From an uncultured Trueperaceae bacterium (GTDB lineage Bacteria; Deinococcota; Deinococci; Deinococcales; Trueperaceae): 64,000 bases of DNA. Where the stretch lies: NCBI GenBank assembly GCA_937873495.1, contig CALMXZ010000008.1, positions 1 to 64,000 of the forward strand, in the 5' to 3' direction. This document shows positions 44,130-52,451 of the stretch, piece by piece (position 1 is the stretch's first letter; each line of letters opens with the position of its first letter). Under the pieces are notes generated by a model. The model saw nothing but the letters and a program-made list of their open reading frames with translations, did not search any database and was not told the origin of the DNA. The translations under genes and the position numbers were made by a program.

Positions 44130-44151
44130 ATGGTCGCGTCCGCGCTCTCAG

Positions 44152-44898
44152 TCAGCCCTGCTCGCCGTACTCACCGCCGTGCGCCAGGAAGTACTCCTCG
44201 AACCACGCGTCCCTCTCCGACCCGAGGCGTGCGGCGCGACCGACGTTCTCCTCGGTCACGGCAGCCTTGTTGACGTAAGAGCCGAGCGCTTCCCTCACGC
44301 GGCCGATGAACCGGCGCGGCACCACCACGCCGCCCTCGTCGTCGACCATCACGAGGTCGCCGGGGTGGACTATCACGCCCCCGCACTGCACGGGCACGTT
44401 GATCTCGCCGAGGCGGCGCTTCGGACCGCTGTAGGGGCTCACGCCCCTGCCCGCCACCGGGAAGGCCATCTCCTTCAACTCGGTGACGTCGCGCCACGCG
44501 CCGTCCACTACGACGCCTCGCAGTCCGCGCGCGATGGACGGTAGCAGGGCGCCGGCACCTCCGGCGCAAGTGTCGGTGTGGCCCCGGGCGTCGACCACGA
44601 GCACGTCGCCGTCCTGGGCCATCTCCATGGCCCGTTTGGACATGCTGTTGTCGCCGGGGACCAGCTTGACCGTCAGTGCCACGCCGACGATGCGCGGCAT
44701 GCCTTGATAGAGCGGTTTGATGCCGGCGTCCATGGTGTAGAGCTGGCCGACCTTGTCGGCCACGTCGGGGACGAACAGGCCCTTGAACGCCTCCAGCTCG
44801 TCCAGCGCCGGTCGTTCGACCGTCTTGTTGATCCTGAAGGTGATGACCGGCTCATGGCCGGTCGCCCACCTGGCGCTTTCCAACTCGTTGCGGTTCAC
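44152..44898 (-). CDS. RraA-fold protein, probable 4-hydroxy-4-methyl-2-oxoglutarate/oxaloacetate aldolase-like enzyme
   Basis: The 248-residue protein belongs to the RraA/HMG-aldolase fold: VPDVADKVGQ near the N-terminus, a GDNSMSKRAMEMAQDGDVLVVDARG strand-turn and the metal-site motif VVVDGAWRD with conserved R and D. RraA of E. coli inhibits RNase E, but proteins of this fold with the intact metal-site motif are usually pyruvate aldolases or decarboxylases; the presence of DGAWRD favours an enzyme. The start is a GTG at 44898 behind AGGAGG. It is the first gene after the binding protein and its hairpin, in a peptide-uptake operon, so it may act on a 2-oxo acid released from the imported compound. 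Confidence 0.85.
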   Translation of the reverse strand: MNRNELESARWATGHEPVITFRINKTVERPALDELEAFKGLFVPDVADKVGQLYTMDAGIKPLYQGMPRIVGVALTVKLVPGDNSMSKRAMEMAQDGDVLVVDARGHTDTCAGGAGALLPSIARGLRGVVVDGAWRDVTELKEMAFPVAGRGVSPYSGPKRRLGEINVPVQCGGVIVHPGDLVMVDDEGGVVVPRRFIGRVREALGSYVNKAAVTEENVGRAARLGSERDAWFEEYFLAHGGEYGEQG

Positions 44899-45009
44899 GT
44901 TCGGCCTCCTGGTTCAGCCTCCGCTAACCTCGGTCACGAGGGTTCGCGAACAGTGCGCGGGCGTCCGTCGGCGTTCCGTACTGCACGCCTCGGGCACGTC
45001 CAAGGTCAG

Positions 45010-45048
45010 CCGCTGGTCGGCGGAGCTCGGGCTCACGCCGACCAGCGG
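45010..45048. terminator. 13-bp hairpin between binding-protein and RraA-like genes
   Basis: CCGCTGGTCGGCG (45010-45022) pairs perfectly with CGCCGACCAGCGG (45036-45048) around a 13-nt loop. It lies 30 bp after the binding-protein stop in the direction of transcription and has no T-tract. Confidence 0.7.
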
Positions 45049-45077
45049 GTCGTCGGGTAGCGGTGGAGCGTAGCCAG

Positions 45078-46622
45078 CTACTCCGTCCAGACCGCCTTGG
45101 CGATGGTGCCCCAGAAGCCCTCGATGCTCGGCGACCAGACGATCCCGTCCACGATGCCGTACATCACGCTCGTGCTGTACAAGGTGAGGTGGTGGGCGTC
45201 GTTACGGTGGAGCCCCCACGCCTCTGCGTAGAGCTCCTGCCGCGCCGCCGGGTCGACCGTGACCCGTGCCGCGTCGATCAACTCGTCTATCTCGGGGTTG
45301 CAGTAGAACGACACGCGCCCGGCACCGGTCTCGGTGTTACGGCAGTGGACGGAGGGGATCAGGCGGGCGTCGGAGTCGAGCGCCTTGGCACCGGAGGTGT
45401 TCAGGAAGATGTCGCCCGGCACCGTGCGTGCGCTCCAGTTCTGCCGCCACAGACCGTACTCCACCTTGTGGATGCTCACGTTGAGGCCCGCGCGCGCCCA
45501 CTGCTCCTGTAGGACCTGGACGACCTGGTCGAGCTGGGCGACGACGCCGTCGGGGTAGTAGAACTCGATCTCGCGGCCGTCGTAGCTCGACTCGGCGAGC
45601 ACCTGCTTGGCCTTCTCGAGGTCGAACGGCCACGGCTCGATGGTGGGGTCGTAACCGAACTCGTATGGCGTGACGCAGTTGCCTTCGCGAAGAGGCGTGG
45701 CGAGCCCACCAAGCAGGCCGTCGATGATCTCGGCATGATCGGTCGCGTACCTGAACGCCTCGCGGAGCTTCTCGTCCTCGAGCCGGTCTTCCGGACGCAG
45801 GTTGATATAGACGCACGTGAGCCCCGGAACGACGACCAACTGCCGCCCCGCGCGCCGCCTGATGATCTCCGCCTGGTCGGCAGGGACGTTCTCGACGACG
45901 TGAACGCCACCGACGGCCAGCTCGGCCACGCGCGTGGTGTCTTCGGGGATCACGCGGAAGACCACGTTCCCGAAAGCGGGCGCGCCTCCCCAGTAACCCT
46001 CGTTGGCCTCGAGCACGAACCTGTCGTTGGGTACCCACTCGGCCAACTTGTAAGGGCCGGTGCCGACCGGATGCCGACCGAACTCGCTCGCGCCGACGGA
46101 CTGGTAGTACGCCGGAGCGACGGCGCGCGGTTCGAACGCCATGTAGCGCGCGAGGAGCGGGAACGGCTCGGAAGTCACGAACCGCACCGTGTGATCGTCG
46201 ATCACGTCGATGCGCTCGAGCGGTCGGTAGTTGGCGGCCATGGTCGTCGGCGCGTCCCGCCCTTCCGGGTTGAGCAGCGCATCGAACATGAAGACGACGC
46301 TCTGGGCGTCGAAAGGCTCGCCGTTGGTGAAGGTGACGCCCTCGCGGAGGGTGAACTCCCACGTCAGGTCGTCGATGTTGCTCCAGGACGTCACCAGGCC
46401 GGGGGCCAACTGGAGGTCCTCGTCCCAGTACAACAACGTCTCCAGGACCAGGTCGTGGTACTTGATGCTGGCGCCGCACGGCCCCTCGAGCGGGTTCCAA
46501 CACTCCGTGTCCTTGCTGACCCCGACGATGAGCGGGTCGGGGGCGGCCGCGAACGCCGCTTGGAACAACAGCAGGGCGCATACGGTCATCACGGCTAGTG
46601 GCTTAGCTCTTACTGGACGCAT
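45078..46622 (-). CDS. ABC transporter solute-binding protein, family 5 (third copy)
   Basis: The 514-residue protein has a signal peptide (VMTVCALLLFQAAFAAA), a short divergent N-terminus with CWNPLEGPCG (two cysteines that could form a disulphide), then the family's WEFTLREGVTFTNGEPF and the hinge 'EKLREAFRYATDHAEII'. The ATG is preceded by GGAG. It is the first gene of the block running to the binding protein at 39801 and follows the gamma-glutamyltransferase gene by 165 bp. Its placement beside that enzyme suggests a gamma-glutamyl or similarly modified peptide as a ligand, but this is inferred from position alone. Confidence 0.93.
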   Translation of the reverse strand: MRPVRAKPLAVMTVCALLLFQAAFAAAPDPLIVGVSKDTECWNPLEGPCGASIKYHDLVLETLLYWDEDLQLAPGLVTSWSNIDDLTWEFTLREGVTFTNGEPFDAQSVVFMFDALLNPEGRDAPTTMAANYRPLERIDVIDDHTVRFVTSEPFPLLARYMAFEPRAVAPAYYQSVGASEFGRHPVGTGPYKLAEWVPNDRFVLEANEGYWGGAPAFGNVVFRVIPEDTTRVAELAVGGVHVVENVPADQAEIIRRRAGRQLVVVPGLTCVYINLRPEDRLEDEKLREAFRYATDHAEIIDGLLGGLATPLREGNCVTPYEFGYDPTIEPWPFDLEKAKQVLAESSYDGREIEFYYPDGVVAQLDQVVQVLQEQWARAGLNVSIHKVEYGLWRQNWSARTVPGDIFLNTSGAKALDSDARLIPSVHCRNTETGAGRVSFYCNPEIDELIDAARVTVDPAARQELYAEAWGLHRNDAHHLTLYSTSVMYGIVDGIVWSPSIEGFWGTIAKAVWTE

Positions 46623-46787
46623 CTATTACGCTCCGATTCTCTGAGAGGGCCTGCGTTCCTCCGCTAGGCCGGGGTTGGAGGGCGACTATGCGAGGGGTGT
46701 GAACATGGGGTCTTCGAGCGCGGGCGCGTTCCTGAAGCCGACGACGGTCGAGCCGGCACCTCCTGTTCGTCTGGTCACGGTCAGTGG

Positions 46788-48389
46788 CTATACGGTCACG
46801 ACGCCGTAGGCGGCGCGTGGATCCCCGCCGCCTCGGATGGAGTTCGTACTTCTGTCCTTGTGGATCGTCGCCACCGCCGGGGTGATCGCCCCGACCTTCA
46901 ACTTGTGCCTCGTGCCGGTGACGAGCTCCTCCCTGATCGACTCGGGGAAGGACGGATCGACGTAGATGGTCAGGTACTCGTACTCCGCATGGATGCGGGG
47001 GGCCTCGACCGCGGCTTGCACGTCCAGACCGTGGTCGAGCACGTTCAGGACGATCTGCACCTCGGAGGTGGTGCCGGCGCGACTGTAGTGCGCGAGCGCC
47101 ATGATGGGCCCCTCGTCGTCGCTGACTATCAGCGGCCCGCCCGCGGCGGAGTGCGGCTCCTTGCCGGGCGCAATGGAGTTCCTCCGGCCTGGCAGCGGGT
47201 TGAAGTTGTGCATGTGGTTGTTGTAGAGGAAGCCGAGCCCCTGCGTCACCACGCCGGAGGAGCTGCCGTTCGAGTGGGACATCGCCACGGTGTTGCCTTC
47301 CGCGTCCATGACGACTAGGCCCGTCGTGCTGAACGACGGGAAGTGGCCCTGCTCCATGCCGTCCCACCACGTGCCCGCCTGGATCTCGCGAACGATCCGG
47401 CGCGCCCGGTCCTTGGAGATGAGCTCTTGCGTCGGGGTATCGACGAACCGCGCGTCGCCCATGTACCTGGCCCTGTCGACGTGTGCCGCCTGGAAGCACA
47501 GGGCCAACGCGTCCAGGTACTCGGCGCTGTTGTGCGTCAAGCTCCTGACGTCCATCTCCTCGATCAGGTTGAACATCTCGATCCGGTACTCGCCAGTGCC
47601 GTGGAGGGTGTGACCCCTGTAGGTGCCGCGCAAGGGCTTGTAGACGGTCGCGAAGCAGCTCCGGAGGTCCTTCTCCGTGATCAGGCCGCCGTTGCGGGCG
47701 AAGTCGTCGGCCATCGCGCGGCCGGTTTCGCCGACGTAGAACTCGGACGGACCTTCGCGCGCTATCCGCTTGATGGTCGCACCCATGTCCGTCTGCTTCA
47801 GGGTCTCGCCGACCTTATAGAACTCCCCGTCCTTGAGGTAGATCTTCCTTGTCTCCGCGAAGGTCCCGAGCGTCGTGTGACCGGAGGGGAAGTCGGTCGC
47901 CCCTTTGGCATGCGGGTCCCAGCCCCGCGCGAGCTCAGGCCAGACCACGAAGCCGTCCGTGGCCAACTCGATGGCAGGCCGCAGGACCTCCTCCCATGGG
48001 AGCCGGCCGAACAGGCGGTGCGTCTCGCCCATCACCTTCACGAAGGTCGGGACGACAGGCGCCAGGTAGCCGATGCAGTTGGCGTGGTCGGCCACGTGCC
48101 ATCTGTTCGGCCTGTTCGTCTCGCCCAGCACGGTGAACTGGTCGGGCACGGCGCGTGATCCGGCCCCGCCGAGCCCGCCGACGGTCAGATACGTCCCGCC
48201 CGCAGCGCTGTAGAGGTTCATCTTCGCCGTACCGCCTATGCCGCAGGCGACCGGGTTGACCACGCTCTGGGCGAACGCCGCGGCGACCGCGGCGTCGAAC
48301 GCGTTCCCGCCCTCTTCGAGCATGCGCCCCCCGGCGCGAGCCGCCAACGGCTCCCTGCAGACGACTACACCTTTTTGCTCAACATCCAT
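46788..48389 (-). CDS. gamma-glutamyltransferase-family Ntn-hydrolase
   Basis: The 533-residue protein is a GGT-family precursor with the subunit-junction motif FPSFSTTGLVVMDAEGNTVA, where the second threonine is the likely nucleophile after autocleavage. Family blocks GGNAFDAAVAAAFAQSVV, CGIGGTAKM and SGVVTQGLGFLYNN are present. In most GGTs the motif reads TTH; here the histidine is glycine, which may alter acceptor or donor choice. I see no signal peptide, so it may be cytosolic. The ATG has GAGGAGG 9 nt upstream. It lies directly behind the GntR-type regulator and ahead of a peptide-binding protein. Ntn-hydrolases of this family also include acylases, so the substrate is open. Confidence 0.9.
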   Translation of the reverse strand: MDVEQKGVVVCREPLAARAGGRMLEEGGNAFDAAVAAAFAQSVVNPVACGIGGTAKMNLYSAAGGTYLTVGGLGGAGSRAVPDQFTVLGETNRPNRWHVADHANCIGYLAPVVPTFVKVMGETHRLFGRLPWEEVLRPAIELATDGFVVWPELARGWDPHAKGATDFPSGHTTLGTFAETRKIYLKDGEFYKVGETLKQTDMGATIKRIAREGPSEFYVGETGRAMADDFARNGGLITEKDLRSCFATVYKPLRGTYRGHTLHGTGEYRIEMFNLIEEMDVRSLTHNSAEYLDALALCFQAAHVDRARYMGDARFVDTPTQELISKDRARRIVREIQAGTWWDGMEQGHFPSFSTTGLVVMDAEGNTVAMSHSNGSSSGVVTQGLGFLYNNHMHNFNPLPGRRNSIAPGKEPHSAAGGPLIVSDDEGPIMALAHYSRAGTTSEVQIVLNVLDHGLDVQAAVEAPRIHAEYEYLTIYVDPSFPESIREELVTGTRHKLKVGAITPAVATIHKDRSTNSIRGGGDPRAAYGVVTV

Positions 48390-48424
48390 CCGTTAAGCCT
48401 CCTCGTGATGGGGAATGGAAAGAC

Positions 48425-49156
48425 TCAAGGCTCCAGATCGAGGACTTGGCGGTACTGGTACCTGTCGCCGCGGTAACGAGCCTGCACGAACGACACGGGT
48501 TTGGCCCCCTCGCCGAACAGCTTCAAGCTCACCTTCAGGAGCGTCGCCCCCGGCTCCACGCCGAGCAACGCGGCTTCCTCCGAGTTGGTGACGACGGCTT
48601 CGGTAGTCCGCTCCAAACGCCTGAACCTCACGCCGTACTTGGACTTCAACAGGGTGAGGACGTAACCACCCTCGACCTCCTGGTTGCTGAACTCGACGCT
48701 CTCCGCGACGTTGTGGAAGCTCGCGCCGAGCACCAGCGGGACCTCGTTGGCGAAGATCACACGTCGTTCGCACAGGACCGGGTGGCCCTTGGGGACGCCG
48801 AACATGCTCGCCACGCTGTCCGGCGCAGGCCGGCGTTCGTGGTAGAGCACCTGGGAGCGGACGGTGAAGCCCTGCGCCGCCAGGTCCGAGCCGAGCCCTC
48901 CGATGGTGGCCAGGTTGTGCGTGATCTTCGGGTTGGCCACCACGGTCCGGCGACCCTGGTAACGAGTGAGGTAGCCCGCGGCAGCCAGGTCGCTGAGCGC
49001 CCGCCTGACCGTTATGCGACTCACGCCGTACTTGAACTCGATCTCCTTCTCCGCCGGGAACTCCTCGCCGGGCAGGTACTCTCCTTCGACGATCTTCTCC
49101 AGCAGCAGCTTCTTCAACTGCGCGTAGAGAGGTGAAGGGCTTTGGAGGTCAAGCAC
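48425..49156 (-). CDS. GntR-family regulator of the HutC/UTRA type
   Basis: The 243-residue protein has an N-terminal GntR winged helix (PLYAQLKKLLLEKIVEGEYLPGEEFPAEKEIEFKYGVSRITVRRAL, about residues 9-54) and a C-terminal UTRA effector domain with the typical end LFGEGAKPVSFVQARYRGDRYQY. HutC-type proteins respond to small metabolites such as sugar phosphates or amino-acid derivatives and usually repress the transport and catabolic genes beside them. The start is GTG at 49156 with GGGAG about 8 nt upstream. It is followed by the gamma-glutamyltransferase gene after 35 bp and is the probable regulator of that operon. Confidence 0.92.
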   Translation of the reverse strand: MLDLQSPSPLYAQLKKLLLEKIVEGEYLPGEEFPAEKEIEFKYGVSRITVRRALSDLAAAGYLTRYQGRRTVVANPKITHNLATIGGLGSDLAAQGFTVRSQVLYHERRPAPDSVASMFGVPKGHPVLCERRVIFANEVPLVLGASFHNVAESVEFSNQEVEGGYVLTLLKSKYGVRFRRLERTTEAVVTNSEEAALLGVEPGATLLKVSLKLFGEGAKPVSFVQARYRGDRYQYRQVLDLEP

Positions 49157-49203
49157 GCAACGATCTCCCTCGCGACTCCTAAAGGGTCAACTGCCTATCA
49201 GCA

Positions 49204-49221
49204 TGTTATAATAAGTAAACA
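49204..49221. promoter_or_regulatory. AT-rich imperfect palindrome upstream of the GntR-type gene
   Basis: The 18-bp sequence TGTTATAATAAGTAAACA has 4-bp arms (TGTT/AACA) and contains TATAAC-like -10 elements on the minus strand. It stands out in GC-rich surroundings about 50 bp before the regulator's start codon, as expected for an autoregulated promoter. The -35 box is not clear. Confidence 0.35.
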
Positions 49222-49288
49222 AGAGAAACGCAGGCGCGGCTCCCGCTCTAGTACAACCGTGCTCGACCGCCTGGCGAACCCGCCGCCG

Positions 49289-49313
49289 CTCGCCGACCCC
49301 CTCAGCCGGCGAG
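49289..49313. terminator. weak hairpin after the M24 peptidase gene
   Basis: CTCGCCG (49289-49295) pairs with CGGCGAG (49307-49313) around an 11-nt loop, 19 bp beyond the peptidase stop. No T-tract follows. Confidence 0.4.
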
Positions 49314-49331
49314 GCAGGCGACGCGCCCCGC

Positions 49332-50471
49332 TCAACTCGCGATGATCAACTCCCGCGGCACGTCGGTCATGAGCTTGGGCCCGTTCTCGGTCACGATGAC
49401 CAGGTCCTCGAGCTGGTAGCCGCCCTCACCGATGATGTACTTGCCGTTCTCGATCATGACGACCATCCCCGGCTCCAGGACGAAATCGCTCTGGCTATGG
49501 ATCATGGGCTCCTCGTGTACTTCCAGGCCCACGCCGTGGCCGCAATGCTCGCGCGTGAGATCGGGGATCAGCTTGCGTCCCGCCACCATCTGCGCGTGGT
49601 AGACGTCCGCCGCCGTAGCGCCGGGTCGGCAGGCGTCTATGCCGGCCTGGACGGCGTCGTAGATGCCCTGGTAGCGCAGGGCGTCGATCTCGCGCGGCTG
49701 CCGTCCCACCACGAAGGTGCGGGCGAAGTCGCCCGGGTAGCCCATGTAGAGGGCGCCCATGTCGAAGCGGCAGATGTCGCCGTCGCGCAGCACGTAGTCG
49801 GTCGGGGCGCCGTGGACGATGGCGCCGTTGGCGCCGGCGCCGACTATCACGAAGCCGACCCCCTCCGCACCGGCCGCCAGCATCGCCTCGCTCGCCGCCG
49901 CCGCCAGGTACTTCTCGGTGACGCCGGCGCGCGCCTCGGCCAGCACGGCGCGAGCGCCGGCCTGAGTCATGTCCATCGAGGCCTGGATGCGCTTCAGCTC
50001 CTCGGCGCTCTTGATCGCGCGCAGCTTGGCGATCAGGCTCGAGGCCGGCACGAGCTCGAAGGTCGGCAGCGCCTTCTCCAGGCGTCTGAAGATGTCGACG
50101 TATAGGGTGGCGTTCTCGTACCCGACGCGTCCGGCTGTAAGGCCCCGTTCGGCGATGACGTCGGCAACGGCCTTCTCGCGGTCCCAGAGGACGTTGGGGC
50201 GGCCCGGTATGGCGTACTCGGCCGTCGGGCGCACGTCCTCTATCCACGTCGCCCTGGTCACGTCGTCGATGTCCTGATGCGGGACGAGGTAAGCGGGCGG
50301 CTGGTCGTCGCGCGCGAAGAAGACGTTGTAGTAGGGGCGCGACTTCAGGGAGGCGCTGTTCACGTGCAGGAAGTCGCCGAAGTAGATGTTGTGCTCCGTG
50401 TAGGTCAGGACGAACGCGTCCAGGCCTGCCTCACGCATGAGCTCTTGGGCCTTCGCCTTGTTGAGCAGCAT
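49332..50471 (-). CDS. M24-family Xaa-Pro-type peptidase (creatinase fold)
   Basis: The 379-residue protein has the two-domain creatinase fold: an N-terminal domain ending near residue 150 and a catalytic domain with candidate metal ligands in CRFDMGALYMGYPGDF (two aspartates), HCGHGVGLEVHEEP (histidine) and the glutamates in VVMIENG and YQLED. Members remove N-terminal residues before proline or hydrolyse related substrates such as creatine. The ATG at 50471 has AAGGAG about 8 nt upstream; the longer frame to 50918 lies in another gene. It follows the DppC permease gene, so imported peptides are its likely substrates, possibly proline-rich ones. It closes the 54032-49332 operon. Confidence 0.93.
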   Translation of the reverse strand: MLLNKAKAQELMREAGLDAFVLTYTEHNIYFGDFLHVNSASLKSRPYYNVFFARDDQPPAYLVPHQDIDDVTRATWIEDVRPTAEYAIPGRPNVLWDREKAVADVIAERGLTAGRVGYENATLYVDIFRRLEKALPTFELVPASSLIAKLRAIKSAEELKRIQASMDMTQAGARAVLAEARAGVTEKYLAAAASEAMLAAGAEGVGFVIVGAGANGAIVHGAPTDYVLRDGDICRFDMGALYMGYPGDFARTFVVGRQPREIDALRYQGIYDAVQAGIDACRPGATAADVYHAQMVAGRKLIPDLTREHCGHGVGLEVHEEPMIHSQSDFVLEPGMVVMIENGKYIIGEGGYQLEDLVIVTENGPKLMTDVPRELIIAS

Positions 50472-50530
50472 CTGGTTCTCCTTGTCGCGGGCGTGAGCGC
50501 CCGACGGGGCTCGCGCAGCGAGCGGCCGGG

Positions 50531-51391
50531 TCATCGGCGCAAAGCTGGGTCGAGGATGTCGCGCAGGTCGTCGGCGATGACGTTGAAAGCCATGCTGATC
50601 ACGAGGATCACCGCGCCTGGCAGGGTGGTGTACCACCACGCTTGCAGGAAGAAGTTGCGGCCCTGGGTGACGAGGGAGCCGAGCTCGGGCGAGGGGGGCG
50701 AAGCGCCCAAACCCAGGAACGAGAAGGACGCGGTCGCCAGGATGGCAACGCTCACGTCCAGGCTCATCTTCACGACCAGCGGCGTGAGCGAGTTTGGCAG
50801 CAGGTGCAACCACATGATGCGCCCCGACCGGGCGCCAAGGGCGCCGGCCGCCTCCACGTACTGCATCTCGCGTAGCTGCAGGATCTGACCGCGGGCGAGG
50901 CGCGCGTACTGCGGCCACCAGACCAAGGCGAGCGCGATCATGGCGTTCGTGAGGCCCGGGCCTATGACGGTGACGATGGCCATCGCGACTATCAACGACG
51001 GGAACGCTATGAACATGTCCGACACGCGCATGAGGACGCCGTCGACCCAGCCGCCGAGGTAGCCGGACAGCACGCCGATCGGGATGCCGACGAGCGCCGT
51101 CAACAGCACGACGCCGAGCGCCGAGCCAAGAGACAGCCTGACGCCGTACACCGCCCGGCTGTACAGGTCGCGCCCCAACTCGTCCGTGCCGAACCAGGCG
51201 ACGGCGGAGGGCGGCTTGAGGCGCTGCGCCATGTTGATGGTGAAGGTCTGATGGTTGGCGAACAGCGAGGGAGCCACCATCACGGCGACCGCGAGCAGGA
51301 CGATGGTCAGCGACACCCAGCCGAGCGGGCTGACGTGGCGGGTGACGCGGCGCCAGCGGGGGACGCGGACGGTGGTGGAGACGGAGCTCAC
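50531..51391 (-). CDS. Dpp/Opp-type ABC permease, DppC-like (third pair)
   Basis: The 286-residue permease starts with GTG at 51391 overlapping the DppB TGA (GTGA). After a basic N-terminus comes an anchor (LGWVSLTIVLLAVAVMVAPSL), the phrase GTDELGRDLYSRAVYGVRLSL and the EAA loop AAGALGARSGRIMWLHLLPN. An in-frame extension upstream runs through DppB in another frame and is not real. It precedes the M24 peptidase gene. Confidence 0.93.
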   Translation of the reverse strand: MSSVSTTVRVPRWRRVTRHVSPLGWVSLTIVLLAVAVMVAPSLFANHQTFTINMAQRLKPPSAVAWFGTDELGRDLYSRAVYGVRLSLGSALGVVLLTALVGIPIGVLSGYLGGWVDGVLMRVSDMFIAFPSLIVAMAIVTVIGPGLTNAMIALALVWWPQYARLARGQILQLREMQYVEAAGALGARSGRIMWLHLLPNSLTPLVVKMSLDVSVAILATASFSFLGLGASPPSPELGSLVTQGRNFFLQAWWYTTLPGAVILVISMAFNVIADDLRDILDPALRR

Positions 51392-52395
51392 TCGAGCCTC
51401 ACGCGGGGGTCGATGACCGTGTAGCTGAGGTCGACGAGCAGGTTGACGAGCGCGTAGATGATGGTCGCCCATACCGTGAAGCCCATCACGACCGGGAAAT
51501 CGAGCTGCTTGAGGGCCGTGAACGCGTAGCGCCCCACGCCGGGCCACGCGAAGACCGTCTCGGTCAGCACCGCGCCGCTGAACATCTGCCCGAGGCGAAG
51601 GCCGATGACCGTGACGATGGGTACTGCGGCGTTACGCAGCGCGTGCTTCCACAGCACGACGCTCTCGCGCAGGCCCTTGCTGCGCGCGGTGCGCACGTAG
51701 TTGCTCGAGAGCACGTCGAGCAAGCTCGAGCGCGTCATGCGGGCGACGATCCCGAGCGTGAGGGTAGCAAGCGCCACGGCGGGCAGGACGAGGTGTATGA
51801 GGCTCGACTGCAGCGTCTGCCAGTTGCCGGCGATCAGGCTGTCGAGGGTGTAGAAGCCGGTCACGTTCGGCGGCGGGGAGAGGACCGTCGCCAACCTCCC
51901 GCCTGCCGGGAACCACCCGAGCCACCGGAAGAAGACGAGCTGAAGCACGAGGCCGAGCCAGAACACCGGCATGGACAGCCCGAGGAGCGACACGAAACGC
52001 GCGAGCTGATCGACGACGCCCCCGCGGAAGAACGCCGAGCCGACCCCGAGGACGAACCCGAAGACGACGGATATCACCAGGCTCGGCACCAGCAGCTCGA
52101 CCGTCGCCGGTATGAACTTGCCGAGGTCGCCGGCCACGGGCGCGCGGCTCACGATCGAGGTGCCGAGGTCGCCGCGCAGCATGGCGGAGACGTACCGGCC
52201 GTACTGCACGAGCAGCGGTTGATCCAGCCCCCGCTCGCGGCGGTAGTTCGCGACCTGCGCCTCCGTGGCGTCGGGGCCGAGCGCGGCGCGCGCGGGGTCG
52301 GCCGGCACCAGGTTGGCCAGCACGAACGTGACGGTCACCGCCCCGAGGACGGTGAGCGCCATGAAGACGAGGCGGCGTAGGAGGAACGTCGTCAT
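51388..52395 (-). CDS. Dpp/Opp-type ABC permease, DppB-like (third pair)
   Basis: The 335-residue protein has the DppB N-terminus MTTFLLRRLVFMALTVLGA, the family block NLVPADPARAALG and the EAA-type loop YVRTARSKGLRESVVLWKHALRNA. It is longer than its paralogues because of a roughly 25-residue insert around LSPPPNVTGFYTLDS in a loop. The ATG at 52395 fits the family's usual N-terminus; an in-frame ATG 5 codons upstream (52410) abuts the hairpin and neither has a clear ribosome site. Confidence 0.92.
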   Translation of the reverse strand: MTTFLLRRLVFMALTVLGAVTVTFVLANLVPADPARAALGPDATEAQVANYRRERGLDQPLLVQYGRYVSAMLRGDLGTSIVSRAPVAGDLGKFIPATVELLVPSLVISVVFGFVLGVGSAFFRGGVVDQLARFVSLLGLSMPVFWLGLVLQLVFFRWLGWFPAGGRLATVLSPPPNVTGFYTLDSLIAGNWQTLQSSLIHLVLPAVALATLTLGIVARMTRSSLLDVLSSNYVRTARSKGLRESVVLWKHALRNAAVPIVTVIGLRLGQMFSGAVLTETVFAWPGVGRYAFTALKQLDFPVVMGFTVWATIIYALVNLLVDLSYTVIDPRVRLE

Positions 52396-52410
52396 GTCGA
52401 CCGGCTGCAT

Positions 52411-52437
52411 GGGTGGGCGTTAGCAACGCGCCCACCC
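52411..52437. terminator. 9-bp hairpin between binding-protein and DppB genes
   Basis: GGGTGGGCG (52411-52419) pairs with CGCCCACCC (52429-52437) around a 9-nt loop. It begins 15 bp after the binding-protein stop and abuts the DppB start region. Confidence 0.6.
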
Positions 52438-52451
52438 CGTTCAGCCACTGC

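Noticed and set aside
44152-44898. RNase E inhibitor RraA
   Set aside because: The intact DGAWRD metal-site motif and transport context favour an aldolase-like enzyme.
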